Origin: Paramecium sonneborni
Lineage: Eukaryota > Ciliophora > Oligohymenophorea > Peniculida > Parameciidae
NCBI GenBank assembly: GCA_905182985.1
Contig: CAJJDN010000169.1
Coordinates: forward strand, 92,005 to 156,004
Length of the DNA: 64,000 bases
Direction of reading: 5' to 3'
Below are positions 49,739 to 60,800 of this stretch, piece by piece. Made by a program: the position numbers and the translations under genes. The notes under the pieces are model-generated. The model had not been told where the DNA came from, did not search any database, and saw only the letters and a program-made list of their open reading frames with translations. The number at the start of each line of letters is the position of its first letter. Positions within the stretch are counted from its first letter, which is position 1.

Positions 49739-50182
49739 ATGGAAGCATTATTTGCATATACATTTTTAGAATGTTTCAGCATTCATCAATCTGTATTACT
49801 CTTTCGTTAAAACAAACACCATATGATTGAACAAATTGATAAAGTAGAAATAAGGCTATGAAATGAATTAATATTAGTTCAAGCATTTAAACAATTATTT
49901 TATTGTTTGTAAATAACCTGGAAAAGAATCTTTTGTTTTATATATACCTAAATTTTCAATCACAAATTGCATTTAGAAGATTAATTAGAAAAATAAGATC
50001 ATTACATATACTGAGAATAAAATATTTGAAAAATACACTTGGATTTCATAATAAACTTGTATTTATATTCAAAATAAAAACAATTTGAATTCAATCTAAT
50101 TATTTTGTTTTGAAGGTATTAAATATTTTATAATAAAGTGATGCTTAACAATAAAAGGATTAAATGTTTATCCATTACTTGA
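49739..50182 (+). CDS. Small protein, unknown
   Basis: The predicted protein is 128 aa in three exons: MEALFAYTFLECFSIHQSVL...IEQIDK, then FKHLNNYFIVCKQPGKESFV-LYIPKFSITNC, and VMLNNKRIKCLSIT. Introns are 49844-49877 (34 nt) and 50116-50138 (23 nt). The spliced length is a multiple of three and ends at TGA. The alternating hydrophobic pattern suggests a small beta/alpha fold. No family is recognised. Confidence 0.5.
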
Positions 50183-50288
50183 ATAGGTTATATTAAGAAA
50201 TATGAATAATAAGAGATTAAATTACGGATAATTTATTTAAACCATTCAATAATGATTATATTTTTTTTTATTATATATTAATTAATTA

Positions 50289-51149
50289 ATGCAATTTAAG
50301 ATAATTAAAGAATACCATTACAAAAATATGGAAAATGAATAACCAAAAATTCCAACAGATGTCACTGCATTAGAATAAAGAAATAATACTAAATTTATTT
50401 AAACAAGTTCTGATCAAGAATTATTACGAGATATTGGAGTTATTCCATAAGTATAACCGCTCACTATATTCAATCAAAGACCTTAAGCTTAAATTCAAAA
50501 TCGATAGAATCTTAATTAAGTTGCTTAGAGTCTCAATAATAATGATTCACCTTTAAATAAAAACAACAAAAATAATCATTAAAATAGTTCCTATTAATAG
50601 ATTCAATTGCCTAAAAATGCTAATCCATAAAGAATAAATAATATAGCTAGTGATTCTTCTAATTCTTAATCTCAATAAAATAATCATATAATCAGACCTA
50701 GACCTTATTAAGGTGTTTCTTAATCAAGGCATACTCGATTAAGAGTGCCAGCATTATTTTGGACATACTTAGCTTTATTCTTTATTATTTTTGCAATAGG
50801 AATATCAATTTTTTCTACTTAGTCTGATGAAATTGCCATTTTAGTTTTTGAAGTCTTTATGTAATTATTTATATAATTCCTAAGAATGATTTTAAATTTA
50901 ATATCTGGATGTTATTATTACTCCAAATCAACTGATGAATTATTTAATGAAGTCAAATGTTTTAGAATATTTTTTTGTATTCTTCTAGCAGAATTACTTT
51001 TTTCTTTTATCTAATTTTTGATATGTTTGATAAAAAATATTGGATTTGCACTTTCATTAATTAATGCTTTATTCTTGTTCGCTTTCTTACTTGCTTTATA
51101 CTTTTTAAAAAAAAAGTTCAAAAAAGGGTAATATTAAACATGGGGCTGA
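50289..51149 (+). CDS. Four-TM membrane protein with Gln/Asn-rich N-terminus
   Basis: The predicted protein is 286 aa, single exon. A polar Gln/Asn/Ser-rich N-terminal half (MENEQPKIPTDVTALEQRNN) precedes about four hydrophobic segments: ALFWTYLALFFIIFAIGISI, EIAILVFEVFMQLFIQFL, IFFCILLAELLFSFIQFLIC and FALSLINALFLFAFLLALYF. The tail is basic (LKKKFKKGQYQTWG). The first ATG is at 50289; an in-frame ATG at 50328 is an equally likely start. A tetraspan layout with a disordered cytosolic N-terminus is common in ciliates; the function is unknown. Confidence 0.65.
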
Positions 51150-52800
51150 TGATTTAATATTTAATGTAATTTTATAACATATTCTTTAATTCTAATAGTT
51201 AGACTTTATAAAAATTATATTAATTGAAACACAATGATTTTAGATTTTTTTAATTTCATTTTTTACACATTCAAAACAATGCATTTTAAATTATTTCTCC
51301 TTGAAGAATAAATACCTTTAGAATTTTAATCATTTTCATTTCATTAATTAATCTAAATTATAACCTCTACTTTTTTGAGCCTTTTTTAAAAAATTATTTA
51401 CTACAAGAACCATTAATTAAATTTAATTAATGCTACATTTCTTTTTATTCTTAATTTGATTTCTTCATTCAAAATGAAAATATTCAATAGTTCATTTTAT
51501 TCTATGAATAGAGAGATTTTTGAAAGAAGATATATTTATTTAAATATTCTAAAACATATCATAAATTTATTTAATATGTAGTATTTGAACATATCACTAG
51601 ATTTTGTTTTCATTCAAATCATTTTTTGGTCATTTTCTAAATCAAATGAAATTCAAATGATAATCATTAATTCATTAGAATCATTTTTATTTAAAAATGA
51701 AATGATGGTTTCAATTTATAAATATAAAATTATTCAATTTACATGTAAAAATGTCAATATATTAATTTAATATTTTAATTCAATGTATCTTGAATAACAT
51801 TTCAAGGATTTCTCTCTAAATATATCCCTTAAATATTTTTAATTTAAAAATGAAATTTCTAAGTAGTTTTTAGATATTTTTTTAATCTTTAAATATAAGG
51901 AACATATCTCCTTTCAGCGATATCACTTTATTCTTAGTAGATTATATTTTAATGATTTTATCAAATTCAGGATAAAAACATTATCATTTTCAAATCTATT
52001 CAATTAAAATCGATATTTATTTGTACTGTTTTACTGTTATACAATTAATTTAGGATATTATATAACTAATATGGAAAATGGATTTAGATTGAGACTTTTC
52101 ATTATTAAAAATTGTAAATATAGAATGTTAGATTTAAATCATAAATTCAATTGAGTTTTGCTTAAGTGTGAGATTTAAAACTACTCATTGTTTCTTATTC
52201 AAATAATTGTTTAATATGTATAGAGCTTACAATTAAATAAAAATTGCAAATTTATAATTCGTTAATATTAAGTCTATAAATTAATGATGGAGGTTAATTT
52301 ATTAATTTATCTATTTAACATCAGTTTTGATTTATTTTTTTATCAAAAACTACATATTTTATTTATTTTATAAAAAAATTTAAAAACATTTATGAATTAA
52401 AATTCTTTTTTTATTGAATTTGTTTTAAACAAAGAAATGATCCTAATAAATATTTCTTTACTAATAAGTAATAAATAGTTTACTAAAAGAACTTATTGTA
52501 TGAAACATAAAAGGAATAAATAAATTTATATCAGATATCTCGTTAATTTTATACTTAAATTAGCTACTCTTTATCTACAAGCTAACCTATTTTGATCTAA
52601 ATATATGAATAATGAAGTATATTAGAATTTTTTAGTTATTTTCAATCATTTTAATACAATAGCTATCTCAACCCTAAAAAATTGAAATTAAAAAGATGAA
52701 GTCAATTCTAATCAATATTTATCAACTCCATAAACAATTCTAAAAATTATTAAAGAAAAAAAAATGAGAAAAAATTCATGAAATTAGAATAAATTAGTTT
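51150..52800. other. Gene-poor AT-rich stretch
   Basis: 1.65 kb in which I find no supported gene on either strand. Reading frames exist because TGA is rare in such DNA, but their Phe/Ile/Asn/Lys composition looks random. Confidence 0.45.
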
Positions 52801-53460
52801 ATGCCGATTTTTAAAGCCGAATATGTAAAAACAGAAGAAGGAATCTAAAAAGGATTTAAAAAAAATGAAAAATATAAACTTGAGCCTAGAAAATCAGGAT
52901 CATTTAAATAAATTCTAACCATTTTGGATAGAGATTTTAGCAAATAATTATACTCTAATCCTGTTTAAAATTTTGTTCATTCATTTAAAAAAATTAATAA
53001 TAAAGTTGAGTAATGTATATTATAAAACAGTTCCTTATTTAGCATTGTTGATTAAAGCATAAAATTATAATCCTGTATAAGCTATAAATTCAAAAAATTC
53101 CAATTTTAATGCTTGAAATTAATAGATACTGAAAGGAAAAGAGATGAAATTTAAATTATTGTTGGATTACTAGTTAAACAAAAATATGAAAAAGTCAAAG
53201 TGAAGAAATAATAATCAGTTAATTAATAAAGAATATAATTTTTTTTTGAATCATTTATGAGAACAAATGTTAAAAATGTGAGTTCTAACAGTTTGCTAAT
53301 CCTTTAGTACCTAGAAAAATTAACAAATCAAACAAAAAGTTTCTTCTTCATTAGTTTGAGGAATAGTGTCATCCTTAATACTTAATACTCTGAATTTTCG
53401 AATCTTTCATGGAGAGTTTTTAAATTTTTACATTATTTTAGGAGAGAGAAGTCTGATTGA
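52801..53460 (+). CDS. Uncertain 219-codon ORF
   Basis: Open under code 6 from MPIFKAEYVKTEEGIQKGFK to FRREKSD and TGA. The first part (charged, Lys/Glu/Gln, RKSGSFKQILTILDRDFSKQ) looks coding; the last third is Phe/Ser/Leu-rich. With TGA as the only stop, an ORF of this length can arise by chance in AT-rich DNA, and there is no recognisable domain or intron. It could be a young or decaying gene. Confidence 0.3.
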
Positions 53461-54202
53461 GAAATATTTTTGTATTTACATTAATTGTTTAATATTAATT
53501 ACGTTTCAATATATATATAGATTTCAACTGTTCTTTCTCTATTAACAAATTGATATTTAACGCATCTTTCTAATGATTTTGATTATAGGTATTCTCATGT
53601 TTTAATAAAGCAAGGCTTTTAAATTTTTTACTCATAATTTCATTATTAAAAACAATCTATGAAGTTTCATTTTCATATTAGTATAAAATTGGTTGAATTA
53701 TATTGAAGGATGATAGTGATTCACTTTAAATATCAAATTAATAATTTAGAGATTAAAGCATGAAAGAATTTTTTGAAGGTTGATTGGACTTTAAAAAGCT
53801 ATTTAAAATTAAATTTTGAATCATTAAAAGAATTAAACAAAATGGAAGATCATAATAAATAATTAAAGCTTTGTATTGATTTCAAATGTGAAATTAGAAT
53901 ATAAAAATAGATTTTTTTGATGAACTGATTACATAAATGTTTAGAATATGATTGGTTTTATTTTAAAATCATGATATTTGTAAAAAAGAAAGAAGGATAG
54001 GATTAGTTTTTGAAAGGATAAAACTATATATTTTATTTTAGTGTAAATTCAACTAAAGATATATTGTTGAAGTCTTTAAATTCAAGATATGATGTTAAGA
54101 AATAATATAATTAGAAATATTAAAATATGAAGTAATTAAAATAAAATTATTTAATTTTTTTAGATTATAATATTGTAATTTAAGAATTAGAATAAAAAAA
54201 AT
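53461..54202. other. Gene-poor AT-rich stretch before the tRNA
   Basis: No supported gene. Contains the oligo-T terminator side of the tRNA gene at its right end. Confidence 0.45.
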
Positions 54203-54286
54203 TGCCTGCTGTCGGATTCGAACCGACGCGGAGTAGGCTCCAGCAGATCTTAAGTCTGCCCCCTTAACCAGCTCGGGCAAACAGGC
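54203..54286 (-). tRNA. tRNA-Leu (anticodon UAA)
   Basis: An 84-nt class II tRNA on the minus strand. The acceptor stem GCCTGTT/AGCAGGC pairs along all seven positions (one G-T), the discriminator is A, the anticodon stem GCAGA/TCTGC encloses CTTAAGA giving anticodon UAA, a long variable arm is present, and the T arm is GTCGG-TTCGAAT-CCGAC. UAA reads the Leu codon UUA; the long variable arm agrees with Leu. An 8-T run follows directly (plus strand 54194-54201 side), the RNA polymerase III terminator. CCA is not encoded. Confidence 0.97.
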
Positions 54287-54580
54287 TGTGATACGAATTT
54301 CTATATTAAAATCTATATATTAATTAAGAATTATTTATTACTATTACATCAAAGCTGAATTAATATTGGGAAACAAAGTATGTGGGCTAATATATTATTC
54401 TAAATTTAATATTAGGATTAAGTTATTTTCGTATTGTTTATAGATGCTTTACATGTTTTAATGAAATAAACTAAGTGCCTGTAAAAACATTAAATATTAG
54501 TTTAATAAATATTCTGCTACATAAAAAAAAAGTTTGCAAAAAATCAACTTTATTAGCTTTATTAATAAGACAAATAGTTA
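54287..54580. other. AT-rich spacer
   Basis: Nothing is recognised between the tRNA 5' flank and the decayed ORF region. Confidence 0.4.
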
Positions 54581-54590
54581 TTCTGAAATA

Positions 54591-55031
54591 GATTCATTAT
54601 TCAAACACCAAGAGTTTAAAATATTTGTTATTCACTTCTTTATGGACAAGCTCTTTAGATAACAGAAACAGCGCTGTAATTCATTATTACATAATATCAA
54701 AAAATAAGTATTGTTAATATTAAATTTAAGCCTTCAAAATTCTTTCCAAAACAGTCAGATATTCATTTAAGAGACATTATAACATTATTCTTAAAAATTA
54801 TATAGGAAAATAAGATTCCTTTGGAAATTGTATTTGAAGATGAATTAATTATGTATGTTGAAGACTTATTAAACAATTATTTAAGGATTTTTAAAAATTC
54901 ATTAGCGTTAAGATCTTGTATTAGAGATTGATTTATTTTTTATCGAAAAATTAAATGGCTCATTTAACAAAAGTCTATTATTAATTGAAAGGAAAGAATT
55001 ATAATTTATGGAAAAGTTTCTTAACTTCTGA
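54591..55031 (+). pseudogene. Candidate decayed gene fragment
   Basis: One frame reads FIIQTPRVQNICYSLLYGQA...LQITETALQFII...IVNIKFKPSKFFPKQSDIHL-RDIITLF...IPLEIVFEDELIMYVEDLLN and stops at TGA at about 54930, with coding-like Asp/Glu/Pro use absent from the flanks. The next coding-like stretch (EIDLFFIEKLNGSFNKSLLL-IERKELQFMEKFLNF) is in another frame. No start ATG or splice solution was found, so a frameshifted relic is the simplest reading. Family not recognised. Confidence 0.35.
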
Positions 55032-55435
55032 AGTATATTCTAATATTTTTTATTAAATAATATTGAAAATTAATATTAAAATTGAAAGATAGATACATAT
55101 AAGATTAATCTGATTTCTTTTAATTAATTTTTAAATTGTGTAAAAAATTCTTAACATTTTATAATATTAATTTTGAAGTGAATGATATTTTCAATACATT
55201 CTATCGAGATTTAAAATAATTAGCAACAAATTTAAAATTAATCTACTAATTATTTACTTATTTATATTATCAAGGTATTAATTATGATTTTAATACTTTT
55301 TATCAGCAAACAGAAAAAGTTAACATTTTAAGTAATTCAGGAAAAGTTTGTTATAAGCATAAATTTTAAATTAAGATTTTATAATTTATGATGCTTTTTT
55401 TCTTATTTTGTTTCCAATTTTTATAATTTTTGCTA
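55032..55435. other. AT-rich stretch without supported genes
   Basis: No coding or RNA features recognised. Confidence 0.4.
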
Positions 55436-55546
55436 TATAATTGAGTGAATACTCTTCTATTTGGTTTAAAAGTGGATTATTTGTATCTTATAATTGAGTG
55501 AATACTCTTCTATTTGGTTTAAAAGTGGATTATTTGTATCTTATAA
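55436..55546. repeat. Two-copy 53-bp tandem repeat
   Basis: A unit beginning TATAATTGAGTGAATACTC and ending GGATTATTTGTATCT is present twice in a row (offset 53) with no visible mismatch, followed by a further partial TATAAT. It lies in non-coding DNA. Confidence 0.85.
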
Positions 55547-56068
55547 TAGAAATCCATACTTTCAAACGAGATGCTCCTCCAATTATAAGACCAAAGCTGC
55601 ATTTAAGTTTAAAAAATGTATTTTTATGATATTTTATTCTATCCAATTTTCCTTATAACATTACAATTGTAAAATCATTATTTTTTACATAATTTTTAGT
55701 AGTATAATCTTCAATATCAATAAACTTATTTGAAATTTCGTAATATTATCTTCTCATTTTTATTCAATATAACTAATTATCCTTCTTTGATGATGTATAA
55801 TTCTTTCTATTAGTTTAAGAATTCTGATTGAGATATAAGATTGCCTTTCTTTTCTTTAATTTTTATTAACTTAAAATATAGCAAAAGAAATCTTAAAATA
55901 TTTCTTTATTTTTTCGAAGACATTCTTAATAGCAAATGTTTATATGTCAAAATTAAAAATCAACAATAAGTTCATAATTGGCTATGCTATTAAACACTCT
56001 TTTCATATTTCTTATTCAACTTTTTAACTAGATTTTTATGTAGATCAATATATGTATATATTTATTTG
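55547..56068. other. AT-rich stretch without supported genes
   Basis: No coding or RNA features recognised. Confidence 0.4.
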
Positions 56069-56350
56069 ATGTTTTTCAGTTTTAGGAATATAATTTTTAT
56101 TTTCTTTTTCTCACTGCAAGCCAAATCATTTTGGACTCAAATAATGTTTTGGGATTCTACCTTGTCCTATATTAGTGGACCATTTCAATCCTCAGCCTCA
56201 AAGAAATCAGACGGAGTTAGTAGAGGTTACTAAAGACAGAGAGAAGTGTAGTTATTACAATTTGTATCAAGAATTCAATTTACCCATTTGGTTATAAAAC
56301 CAAACATATTTAAATTGAATATTAAAATTCAAAAAATAAATAAAATGTGA
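56069..56350 (+). CDS. Small possibly secreted ORF in a GC-richer island
   Basis: 93 codons to TGA. A hydrophobic start (MFFSFRNIIFIFFFSLQA) could be a signal peptide, followed by KSFWTQIMFWDSTLSYISGP and FQSSASKKSDGVSRGYQRQR, then a basic Ile/Lys/Asn tail of doubtful coding quality. Bases 56130-56260 are clearly richer in G+C than the surrounding kilobases, which suggests either real coding sequence or a structured RNA. It might also be an exon fragment of a lost gene. No family is recognised. Confidence 0.35.
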
Positions 56351-56799
56351 TTTTCGTTATTTTATTTTTTGAATCTTTTGAAATATAATGTTTAGCTCTA
56401 AATTGAAGATTAGTAGTCAATATTAAACGTATAAATTTATCGCATATACTAAGAACTCTTATTTCTAATATCATTATATTTAAAGGACATTATTAACAGT
56501 TTAGACAAATTTGTAAAACAAAAAAATTTAATTTACACTATCCTAGATTTACTAAATTCTTTTTTACATATAAGTAGAGTATTTATCATATTAGTAAGTT
56601 TTGCATTTAAATTGATTTTTTAGATTATTATTATTTGTTTGAGGAAAAGAAAAATAAAAATAATTCAATTAATCTTTATTATTTTAAATACTTTAGTTAT
56701 TTTATTGAAAAAAGTATGATAATAATTTTAAAATCGTATAAATTTGTATAAATATATCTTTGAATTATAATAATATTATATATTAAATTTATTTTAATA
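56351..56799. other. AT-rich stretch up to the sequence gap
   Basis: No supported features. Confidence 0.4.
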
Positions 56800-57553
56800 N
56801 NNNNNNNNNNNNNNNNNNNNNNNNNNNNNNNNNNNNNNNNNNNNNNNNNNNNNNNNNNNNNNNNNNNNNNNNNNNNNNNNNNNNNNNNNNNNNNNNNNNN
56901 NNNNNNNNNNNNNNNNNNNNNNNNNNNNNNNNNNNNNNNNNNNNNNNNNNNNNNNNNNNNNNNNNNNNNNNNNNNNNNNNNNNNNNNNNNNNNNNNNNNN
57001 NNNNNNNNNNNNNNNNNNNNNNNNNNNNNNNNNNNNNNNNNNNNNNNNNNNNNNNNNNNNNNNNNNNNNNNNNNNNNNNNNNNNNNNNNNNNNNNNNNNN
57101 NNNNNNNNNNNNNNNNNNNNNNNNNNNNNNNNNNNNNNNNNNNNNNNNNNNNNNNNNNNNNNNNNNNNNNNNNNNNNNNNNNNNNNNNNNNNNNNNNNNN
57201 NNNNNNNNNNNNNNNNNNNNNNNNNNNNNNNNNNNNNNNNNNNNNNNNNNNNNNNNNNNNNNNNNNNNNNNNNNNNNNNNNNNNNNNNNNNNNNNNNNNN
57301 NNNNNNNNNNNNNNNNNNNNNNNNNNNNNNNNNNNNNNNNNNNNNNNNNNNNNNNNNNNNNNNNNNNNNNNNNNNNNNNNNNNNNNNNNNNNNNNNNNNN
57401 NNNNNNNNNNNNNNNNNNNNNNNNNNNNNNNNNNNNNNNNNNNNNNNNNNNNNNNNNNNNNNNNNNNNNNNNNNNNNNNNNNNNNNNNNNNNNNNNNNNN
57501 NNNNNNNNNNNNNNNNNNNNNNNNNNNNNNNNNNNNNNNNNNNNNNNNNNNNN
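56800..57553. other. Assembly gap (run of N)
   Basis: 754 undetermined bases. Any ORF reported across it is meaningless. Flanks are non-coding AT-rich DNA. Confidence 0.99.
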
Positions 57554-57895
57554 TAATATTTGCGCATTTCTTATTTTTAAAATAATTGAAATCACCCATA
57601 ATACTTAAAATTTCATTCTAATATTTTTAAAAATCTCAATAAGTGATAAATATGTCCATTGATGATATGTAAAGTTACACTTTGAAATTAATATAGTTGA
57701 TTAATTAAAATTTTATTAAAAGTGATAATTTAGCAATTGAGATTTTCAAATTGATTTTTAAGCAATAAAAATTATGAGAAAAAGATTAATAATAAAGTAT
57801 TTTATTAAATTATAAATAATAACAAAATGGAAAATGATTGTTTAAAAAAGAAGATAAAAAGAATTAAATTTTTAAATACAATTAATTTATTATCA
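57554..57895. other. AT-rich spacer
   Basis: No supported features between the gap and the stop codon of the minus-strand giant gene. Confidence 0.4.
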
Positions 57896-60800
57896 TCAAA
57901 TGGAAGTCTTGTATGTATTTAAATGTGATATAATTTTAATACCATTGGAATTCTTAATTAAAAGATTTTTTTAAGCTTAGCTAATTAAGTATTTTTTTAA
58001 TTTAACATACCTCAGAGCTATTCTTTATTTTTGGACATTTCGATTTGACAACAATTTTTGAAACATTTTATTTTTTGTAATACATGGAATTTTTGTGGTA
58101 ATTATTTCTTTAATTTTGTCAACCAAAACCGATTTTTCTTCTGCAAAAGCCAATAATATTTGTTTGAGAATTTTTACCAAATATTGTAAATTAAGAGCAA
58201 AAAGAATAATTAAATATGGTATCTAAATTTCATATGAATTATTCTATTAATCAATATAAATTCCTATTCCAACTGCAATAGATATTCCACATACATTAGC
58301 TGAATAAGCATCTAATTAATTTAGTATGTATAATTAATAAGGTTGATATTTTCTACTCAATTCCCAATATAAATAGACTAATGACAATAATAGTATGCCT
58401 TTTTTAACAATATTTTCGTCATAGTATGAAAGAAAAATAATGAGTAATTATTTCATAATAATTTTAATTATTTCCCAGTAATAGGCTTAGATTTTATATT
58501 CATTGTATAAATAACCCCATTTTTACTTAGTTTTTTTAGAATTTAATGATGATTTATTTAAATACAAAGAAATAAAAAAAAATAATGGCATTATTATAGA
58601 AATGAAAATTAAAAGTGGTAGACAAAATTTGAATAGCCATTCATAATGATGTTCTGTATCATATCGATAAGCAATATTAGCTTAAATCCAATAAAATCCA
58701 GATATCTATCTAAATGATATCAATGAAATTAATCTTCCCACCAAAAATGGTTAAATGTATATGTACATATATATTAATGTTGTAGATATTACACTTGAAC
58801 TATATTTTAATTGATTTGCTTTCAAAGCTACCAAATATAATATTAAAAATAAAGAAATGTAAATAAAGGGCATGATTATTTACCATATCATTCTTGAATA
58901 ATGAATTTAAACATCAAATAAGTCTTTTAATAAACAATCTAGTGAATGAGTCATAGATTAAATTGGATTGCTAATAGCAGTTACTATATTGCCTACTTCT
59001 ATTAATGTATTAAATTTAAAAGTAAAAATAACAGAGACTATTTACAAATGATTAGTAGTCATTTTTATTAGGATACCAAAATTAGAGTGATTTTACATAT
59101 TAGTTTTTATTAGTCTAGAAATAACTTTTTTAAGTATCAATTATTCATTCATTGATATATTACTTCTAACAGAAATTAATATTGAAATTAAAGTCCTTAA
59201 TTAATAATATCAAAAATATACCATAAACTTATTGCAGTAATTGCAGCAATATTTTATTTATTATCAACACAAGAGCCACAAGTATATTTTTTATTTGTTG
59301 AAAAATATCCTAATCCTCGAATATTATAAATATCACATTCTTCACATAATGCTCCAACATGACCATCATAACAAGATGTATCCCCTTCTATCCATCCACC
59401 ATTACAATTATCTAGTAAATTTATACATTAACTAATATCATCGGTATCAAAATAAGGTCTCCAAAACCCTGGTTTTAATTTTAATTATGCTGATTTAATT
59501 TCACTTGTTGAGAAATCATCTTTCTATTAACATGTGTTAGAATTAAGAACTAATGAATATAAACCTTATGTTGCATTACAAGGTATACAAGTACCGTCAA
59601 AAATGCTTTTAATTTCACCTAATTAACAAGGTAATGATTTAATATTCATTCTTAAGATATAATTGTTGTGATATCCTACAATTTCTTAATTTTTTCCATA
59701 AATTGGAGGGAATATGGAATTACACTAAAATTAAAATTAATATGTCCTATTCTATTAATCATCTAAGTAAAAGATTATATTATCAAAATTATAATAATCT
59801 GATTAATTGAATGTTACATTATTAAAATTTGTAAATTCTGAAGTAAAATTTGATTCTTCTTTCTCATTAAGTATCCTGCCACTTATTAAACAATAAGTAT
59901 TATTTAAATTTTTTTAAACATTGGTGAATTAATCTAATGGAATTAATCTTAAATGCAAATTATATTACGTATACGTTTATTTTATCTAATCAAAATATTA
60001 ATATTAAGACAATACTTACCCATTTGGAACATATAATGAGTCAGAATAACTTTTTTAAAATAAGATATAATTTCCAATTTTAACTTTTTCTATTAGAGTA
60101 TTTTCATTTTCAAATACCTTTACTTTCGGTAGAATATTATCTATATCAATTTAAACTGATAATTGAGAAGCAAGTTAAGCAAAATCACTACCAAATTATA
60201 ATCCTATATTATTATTAATTAATGTTTCTTATTTATTTAAATTTTAAACTATCTAATCCTTTAAAAATAATCCTCCACCAAATTCAGCTTAATTAAATTA
60301 AATTACAGAGTTCAATACAAAAAAATTCTTATTTCCAATTACATAGATTGATCCACCTTATGATTTAGCAGTATTATTTTCAAAAATAGAATCTTTTATT
60401 AAAGTTTTAATATCCTGTATGTATAAACAAGTACCTCTATAAGCAAAGTTTTGAACACATTTATAATTTTGTAATCTTAAATCATATTATTTTTCATTGA
60501 TATTCTAGATTAAGGATTATAAAATTCTAAGTTCTGAAATAGATTTTACTATATTTAAGCAACTTTATTTACCACATGAATTATTATTAAAAATTATCTA
60601 ATTCATAGTTATTTTACTCTAAGCATCTTAAATATTTATACTTAATAACCCTTTTTTACATATCTCACATTCAATCATTTTTAAATGAAGTTCAGATATC
60701 TCTACAACTGTCATTTAAGGATTAATTTCTATAAGACTTTGTATTGTTGATTATTGCATATTCATTTTACCAATTATGCAATAACTTTTATATAAATTAT

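Larger units (their letters stand above)
47280..49824. repeat. 1272-bp direct duplication with a single N at the junction (probable unmerged contig overlap)
   Basis: 47280-48551 and 48553-49824 appear identical (offset 1273), with one N at 48552. The left copy ends inside the gene starting at 48466/49739. Same signature as at 30833, so an assembly artefact is likelier than a biological tandem duplication. Confidence 0.9.

Noticed and set aside
49903..50088. 61-aa ORF MFVNNLEKNLLFYIYLNF...
   Set aside because: A different frame of the 49739-50182 gene; the spliced frame is more coding-like and ends correctly.
54095..54280. 61-aa minus-strand ORF (MPELVKGADLRSAGAYSASV...)
   Set aside because: It is the translation of the tRNA-Leu gene and its flank.
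54203..54286. Suppressor tRNA-Gln reading UAA
   Set aside because: The anticodon is UAA, which reads UUA; a UAA reader would need UUA. The long variable arm also fits Leu and not Gln.
56697..57599. Long minus-strand ORFs of 257-300 codons
   Set aside because: They run across the block of N and have no real sequence content.
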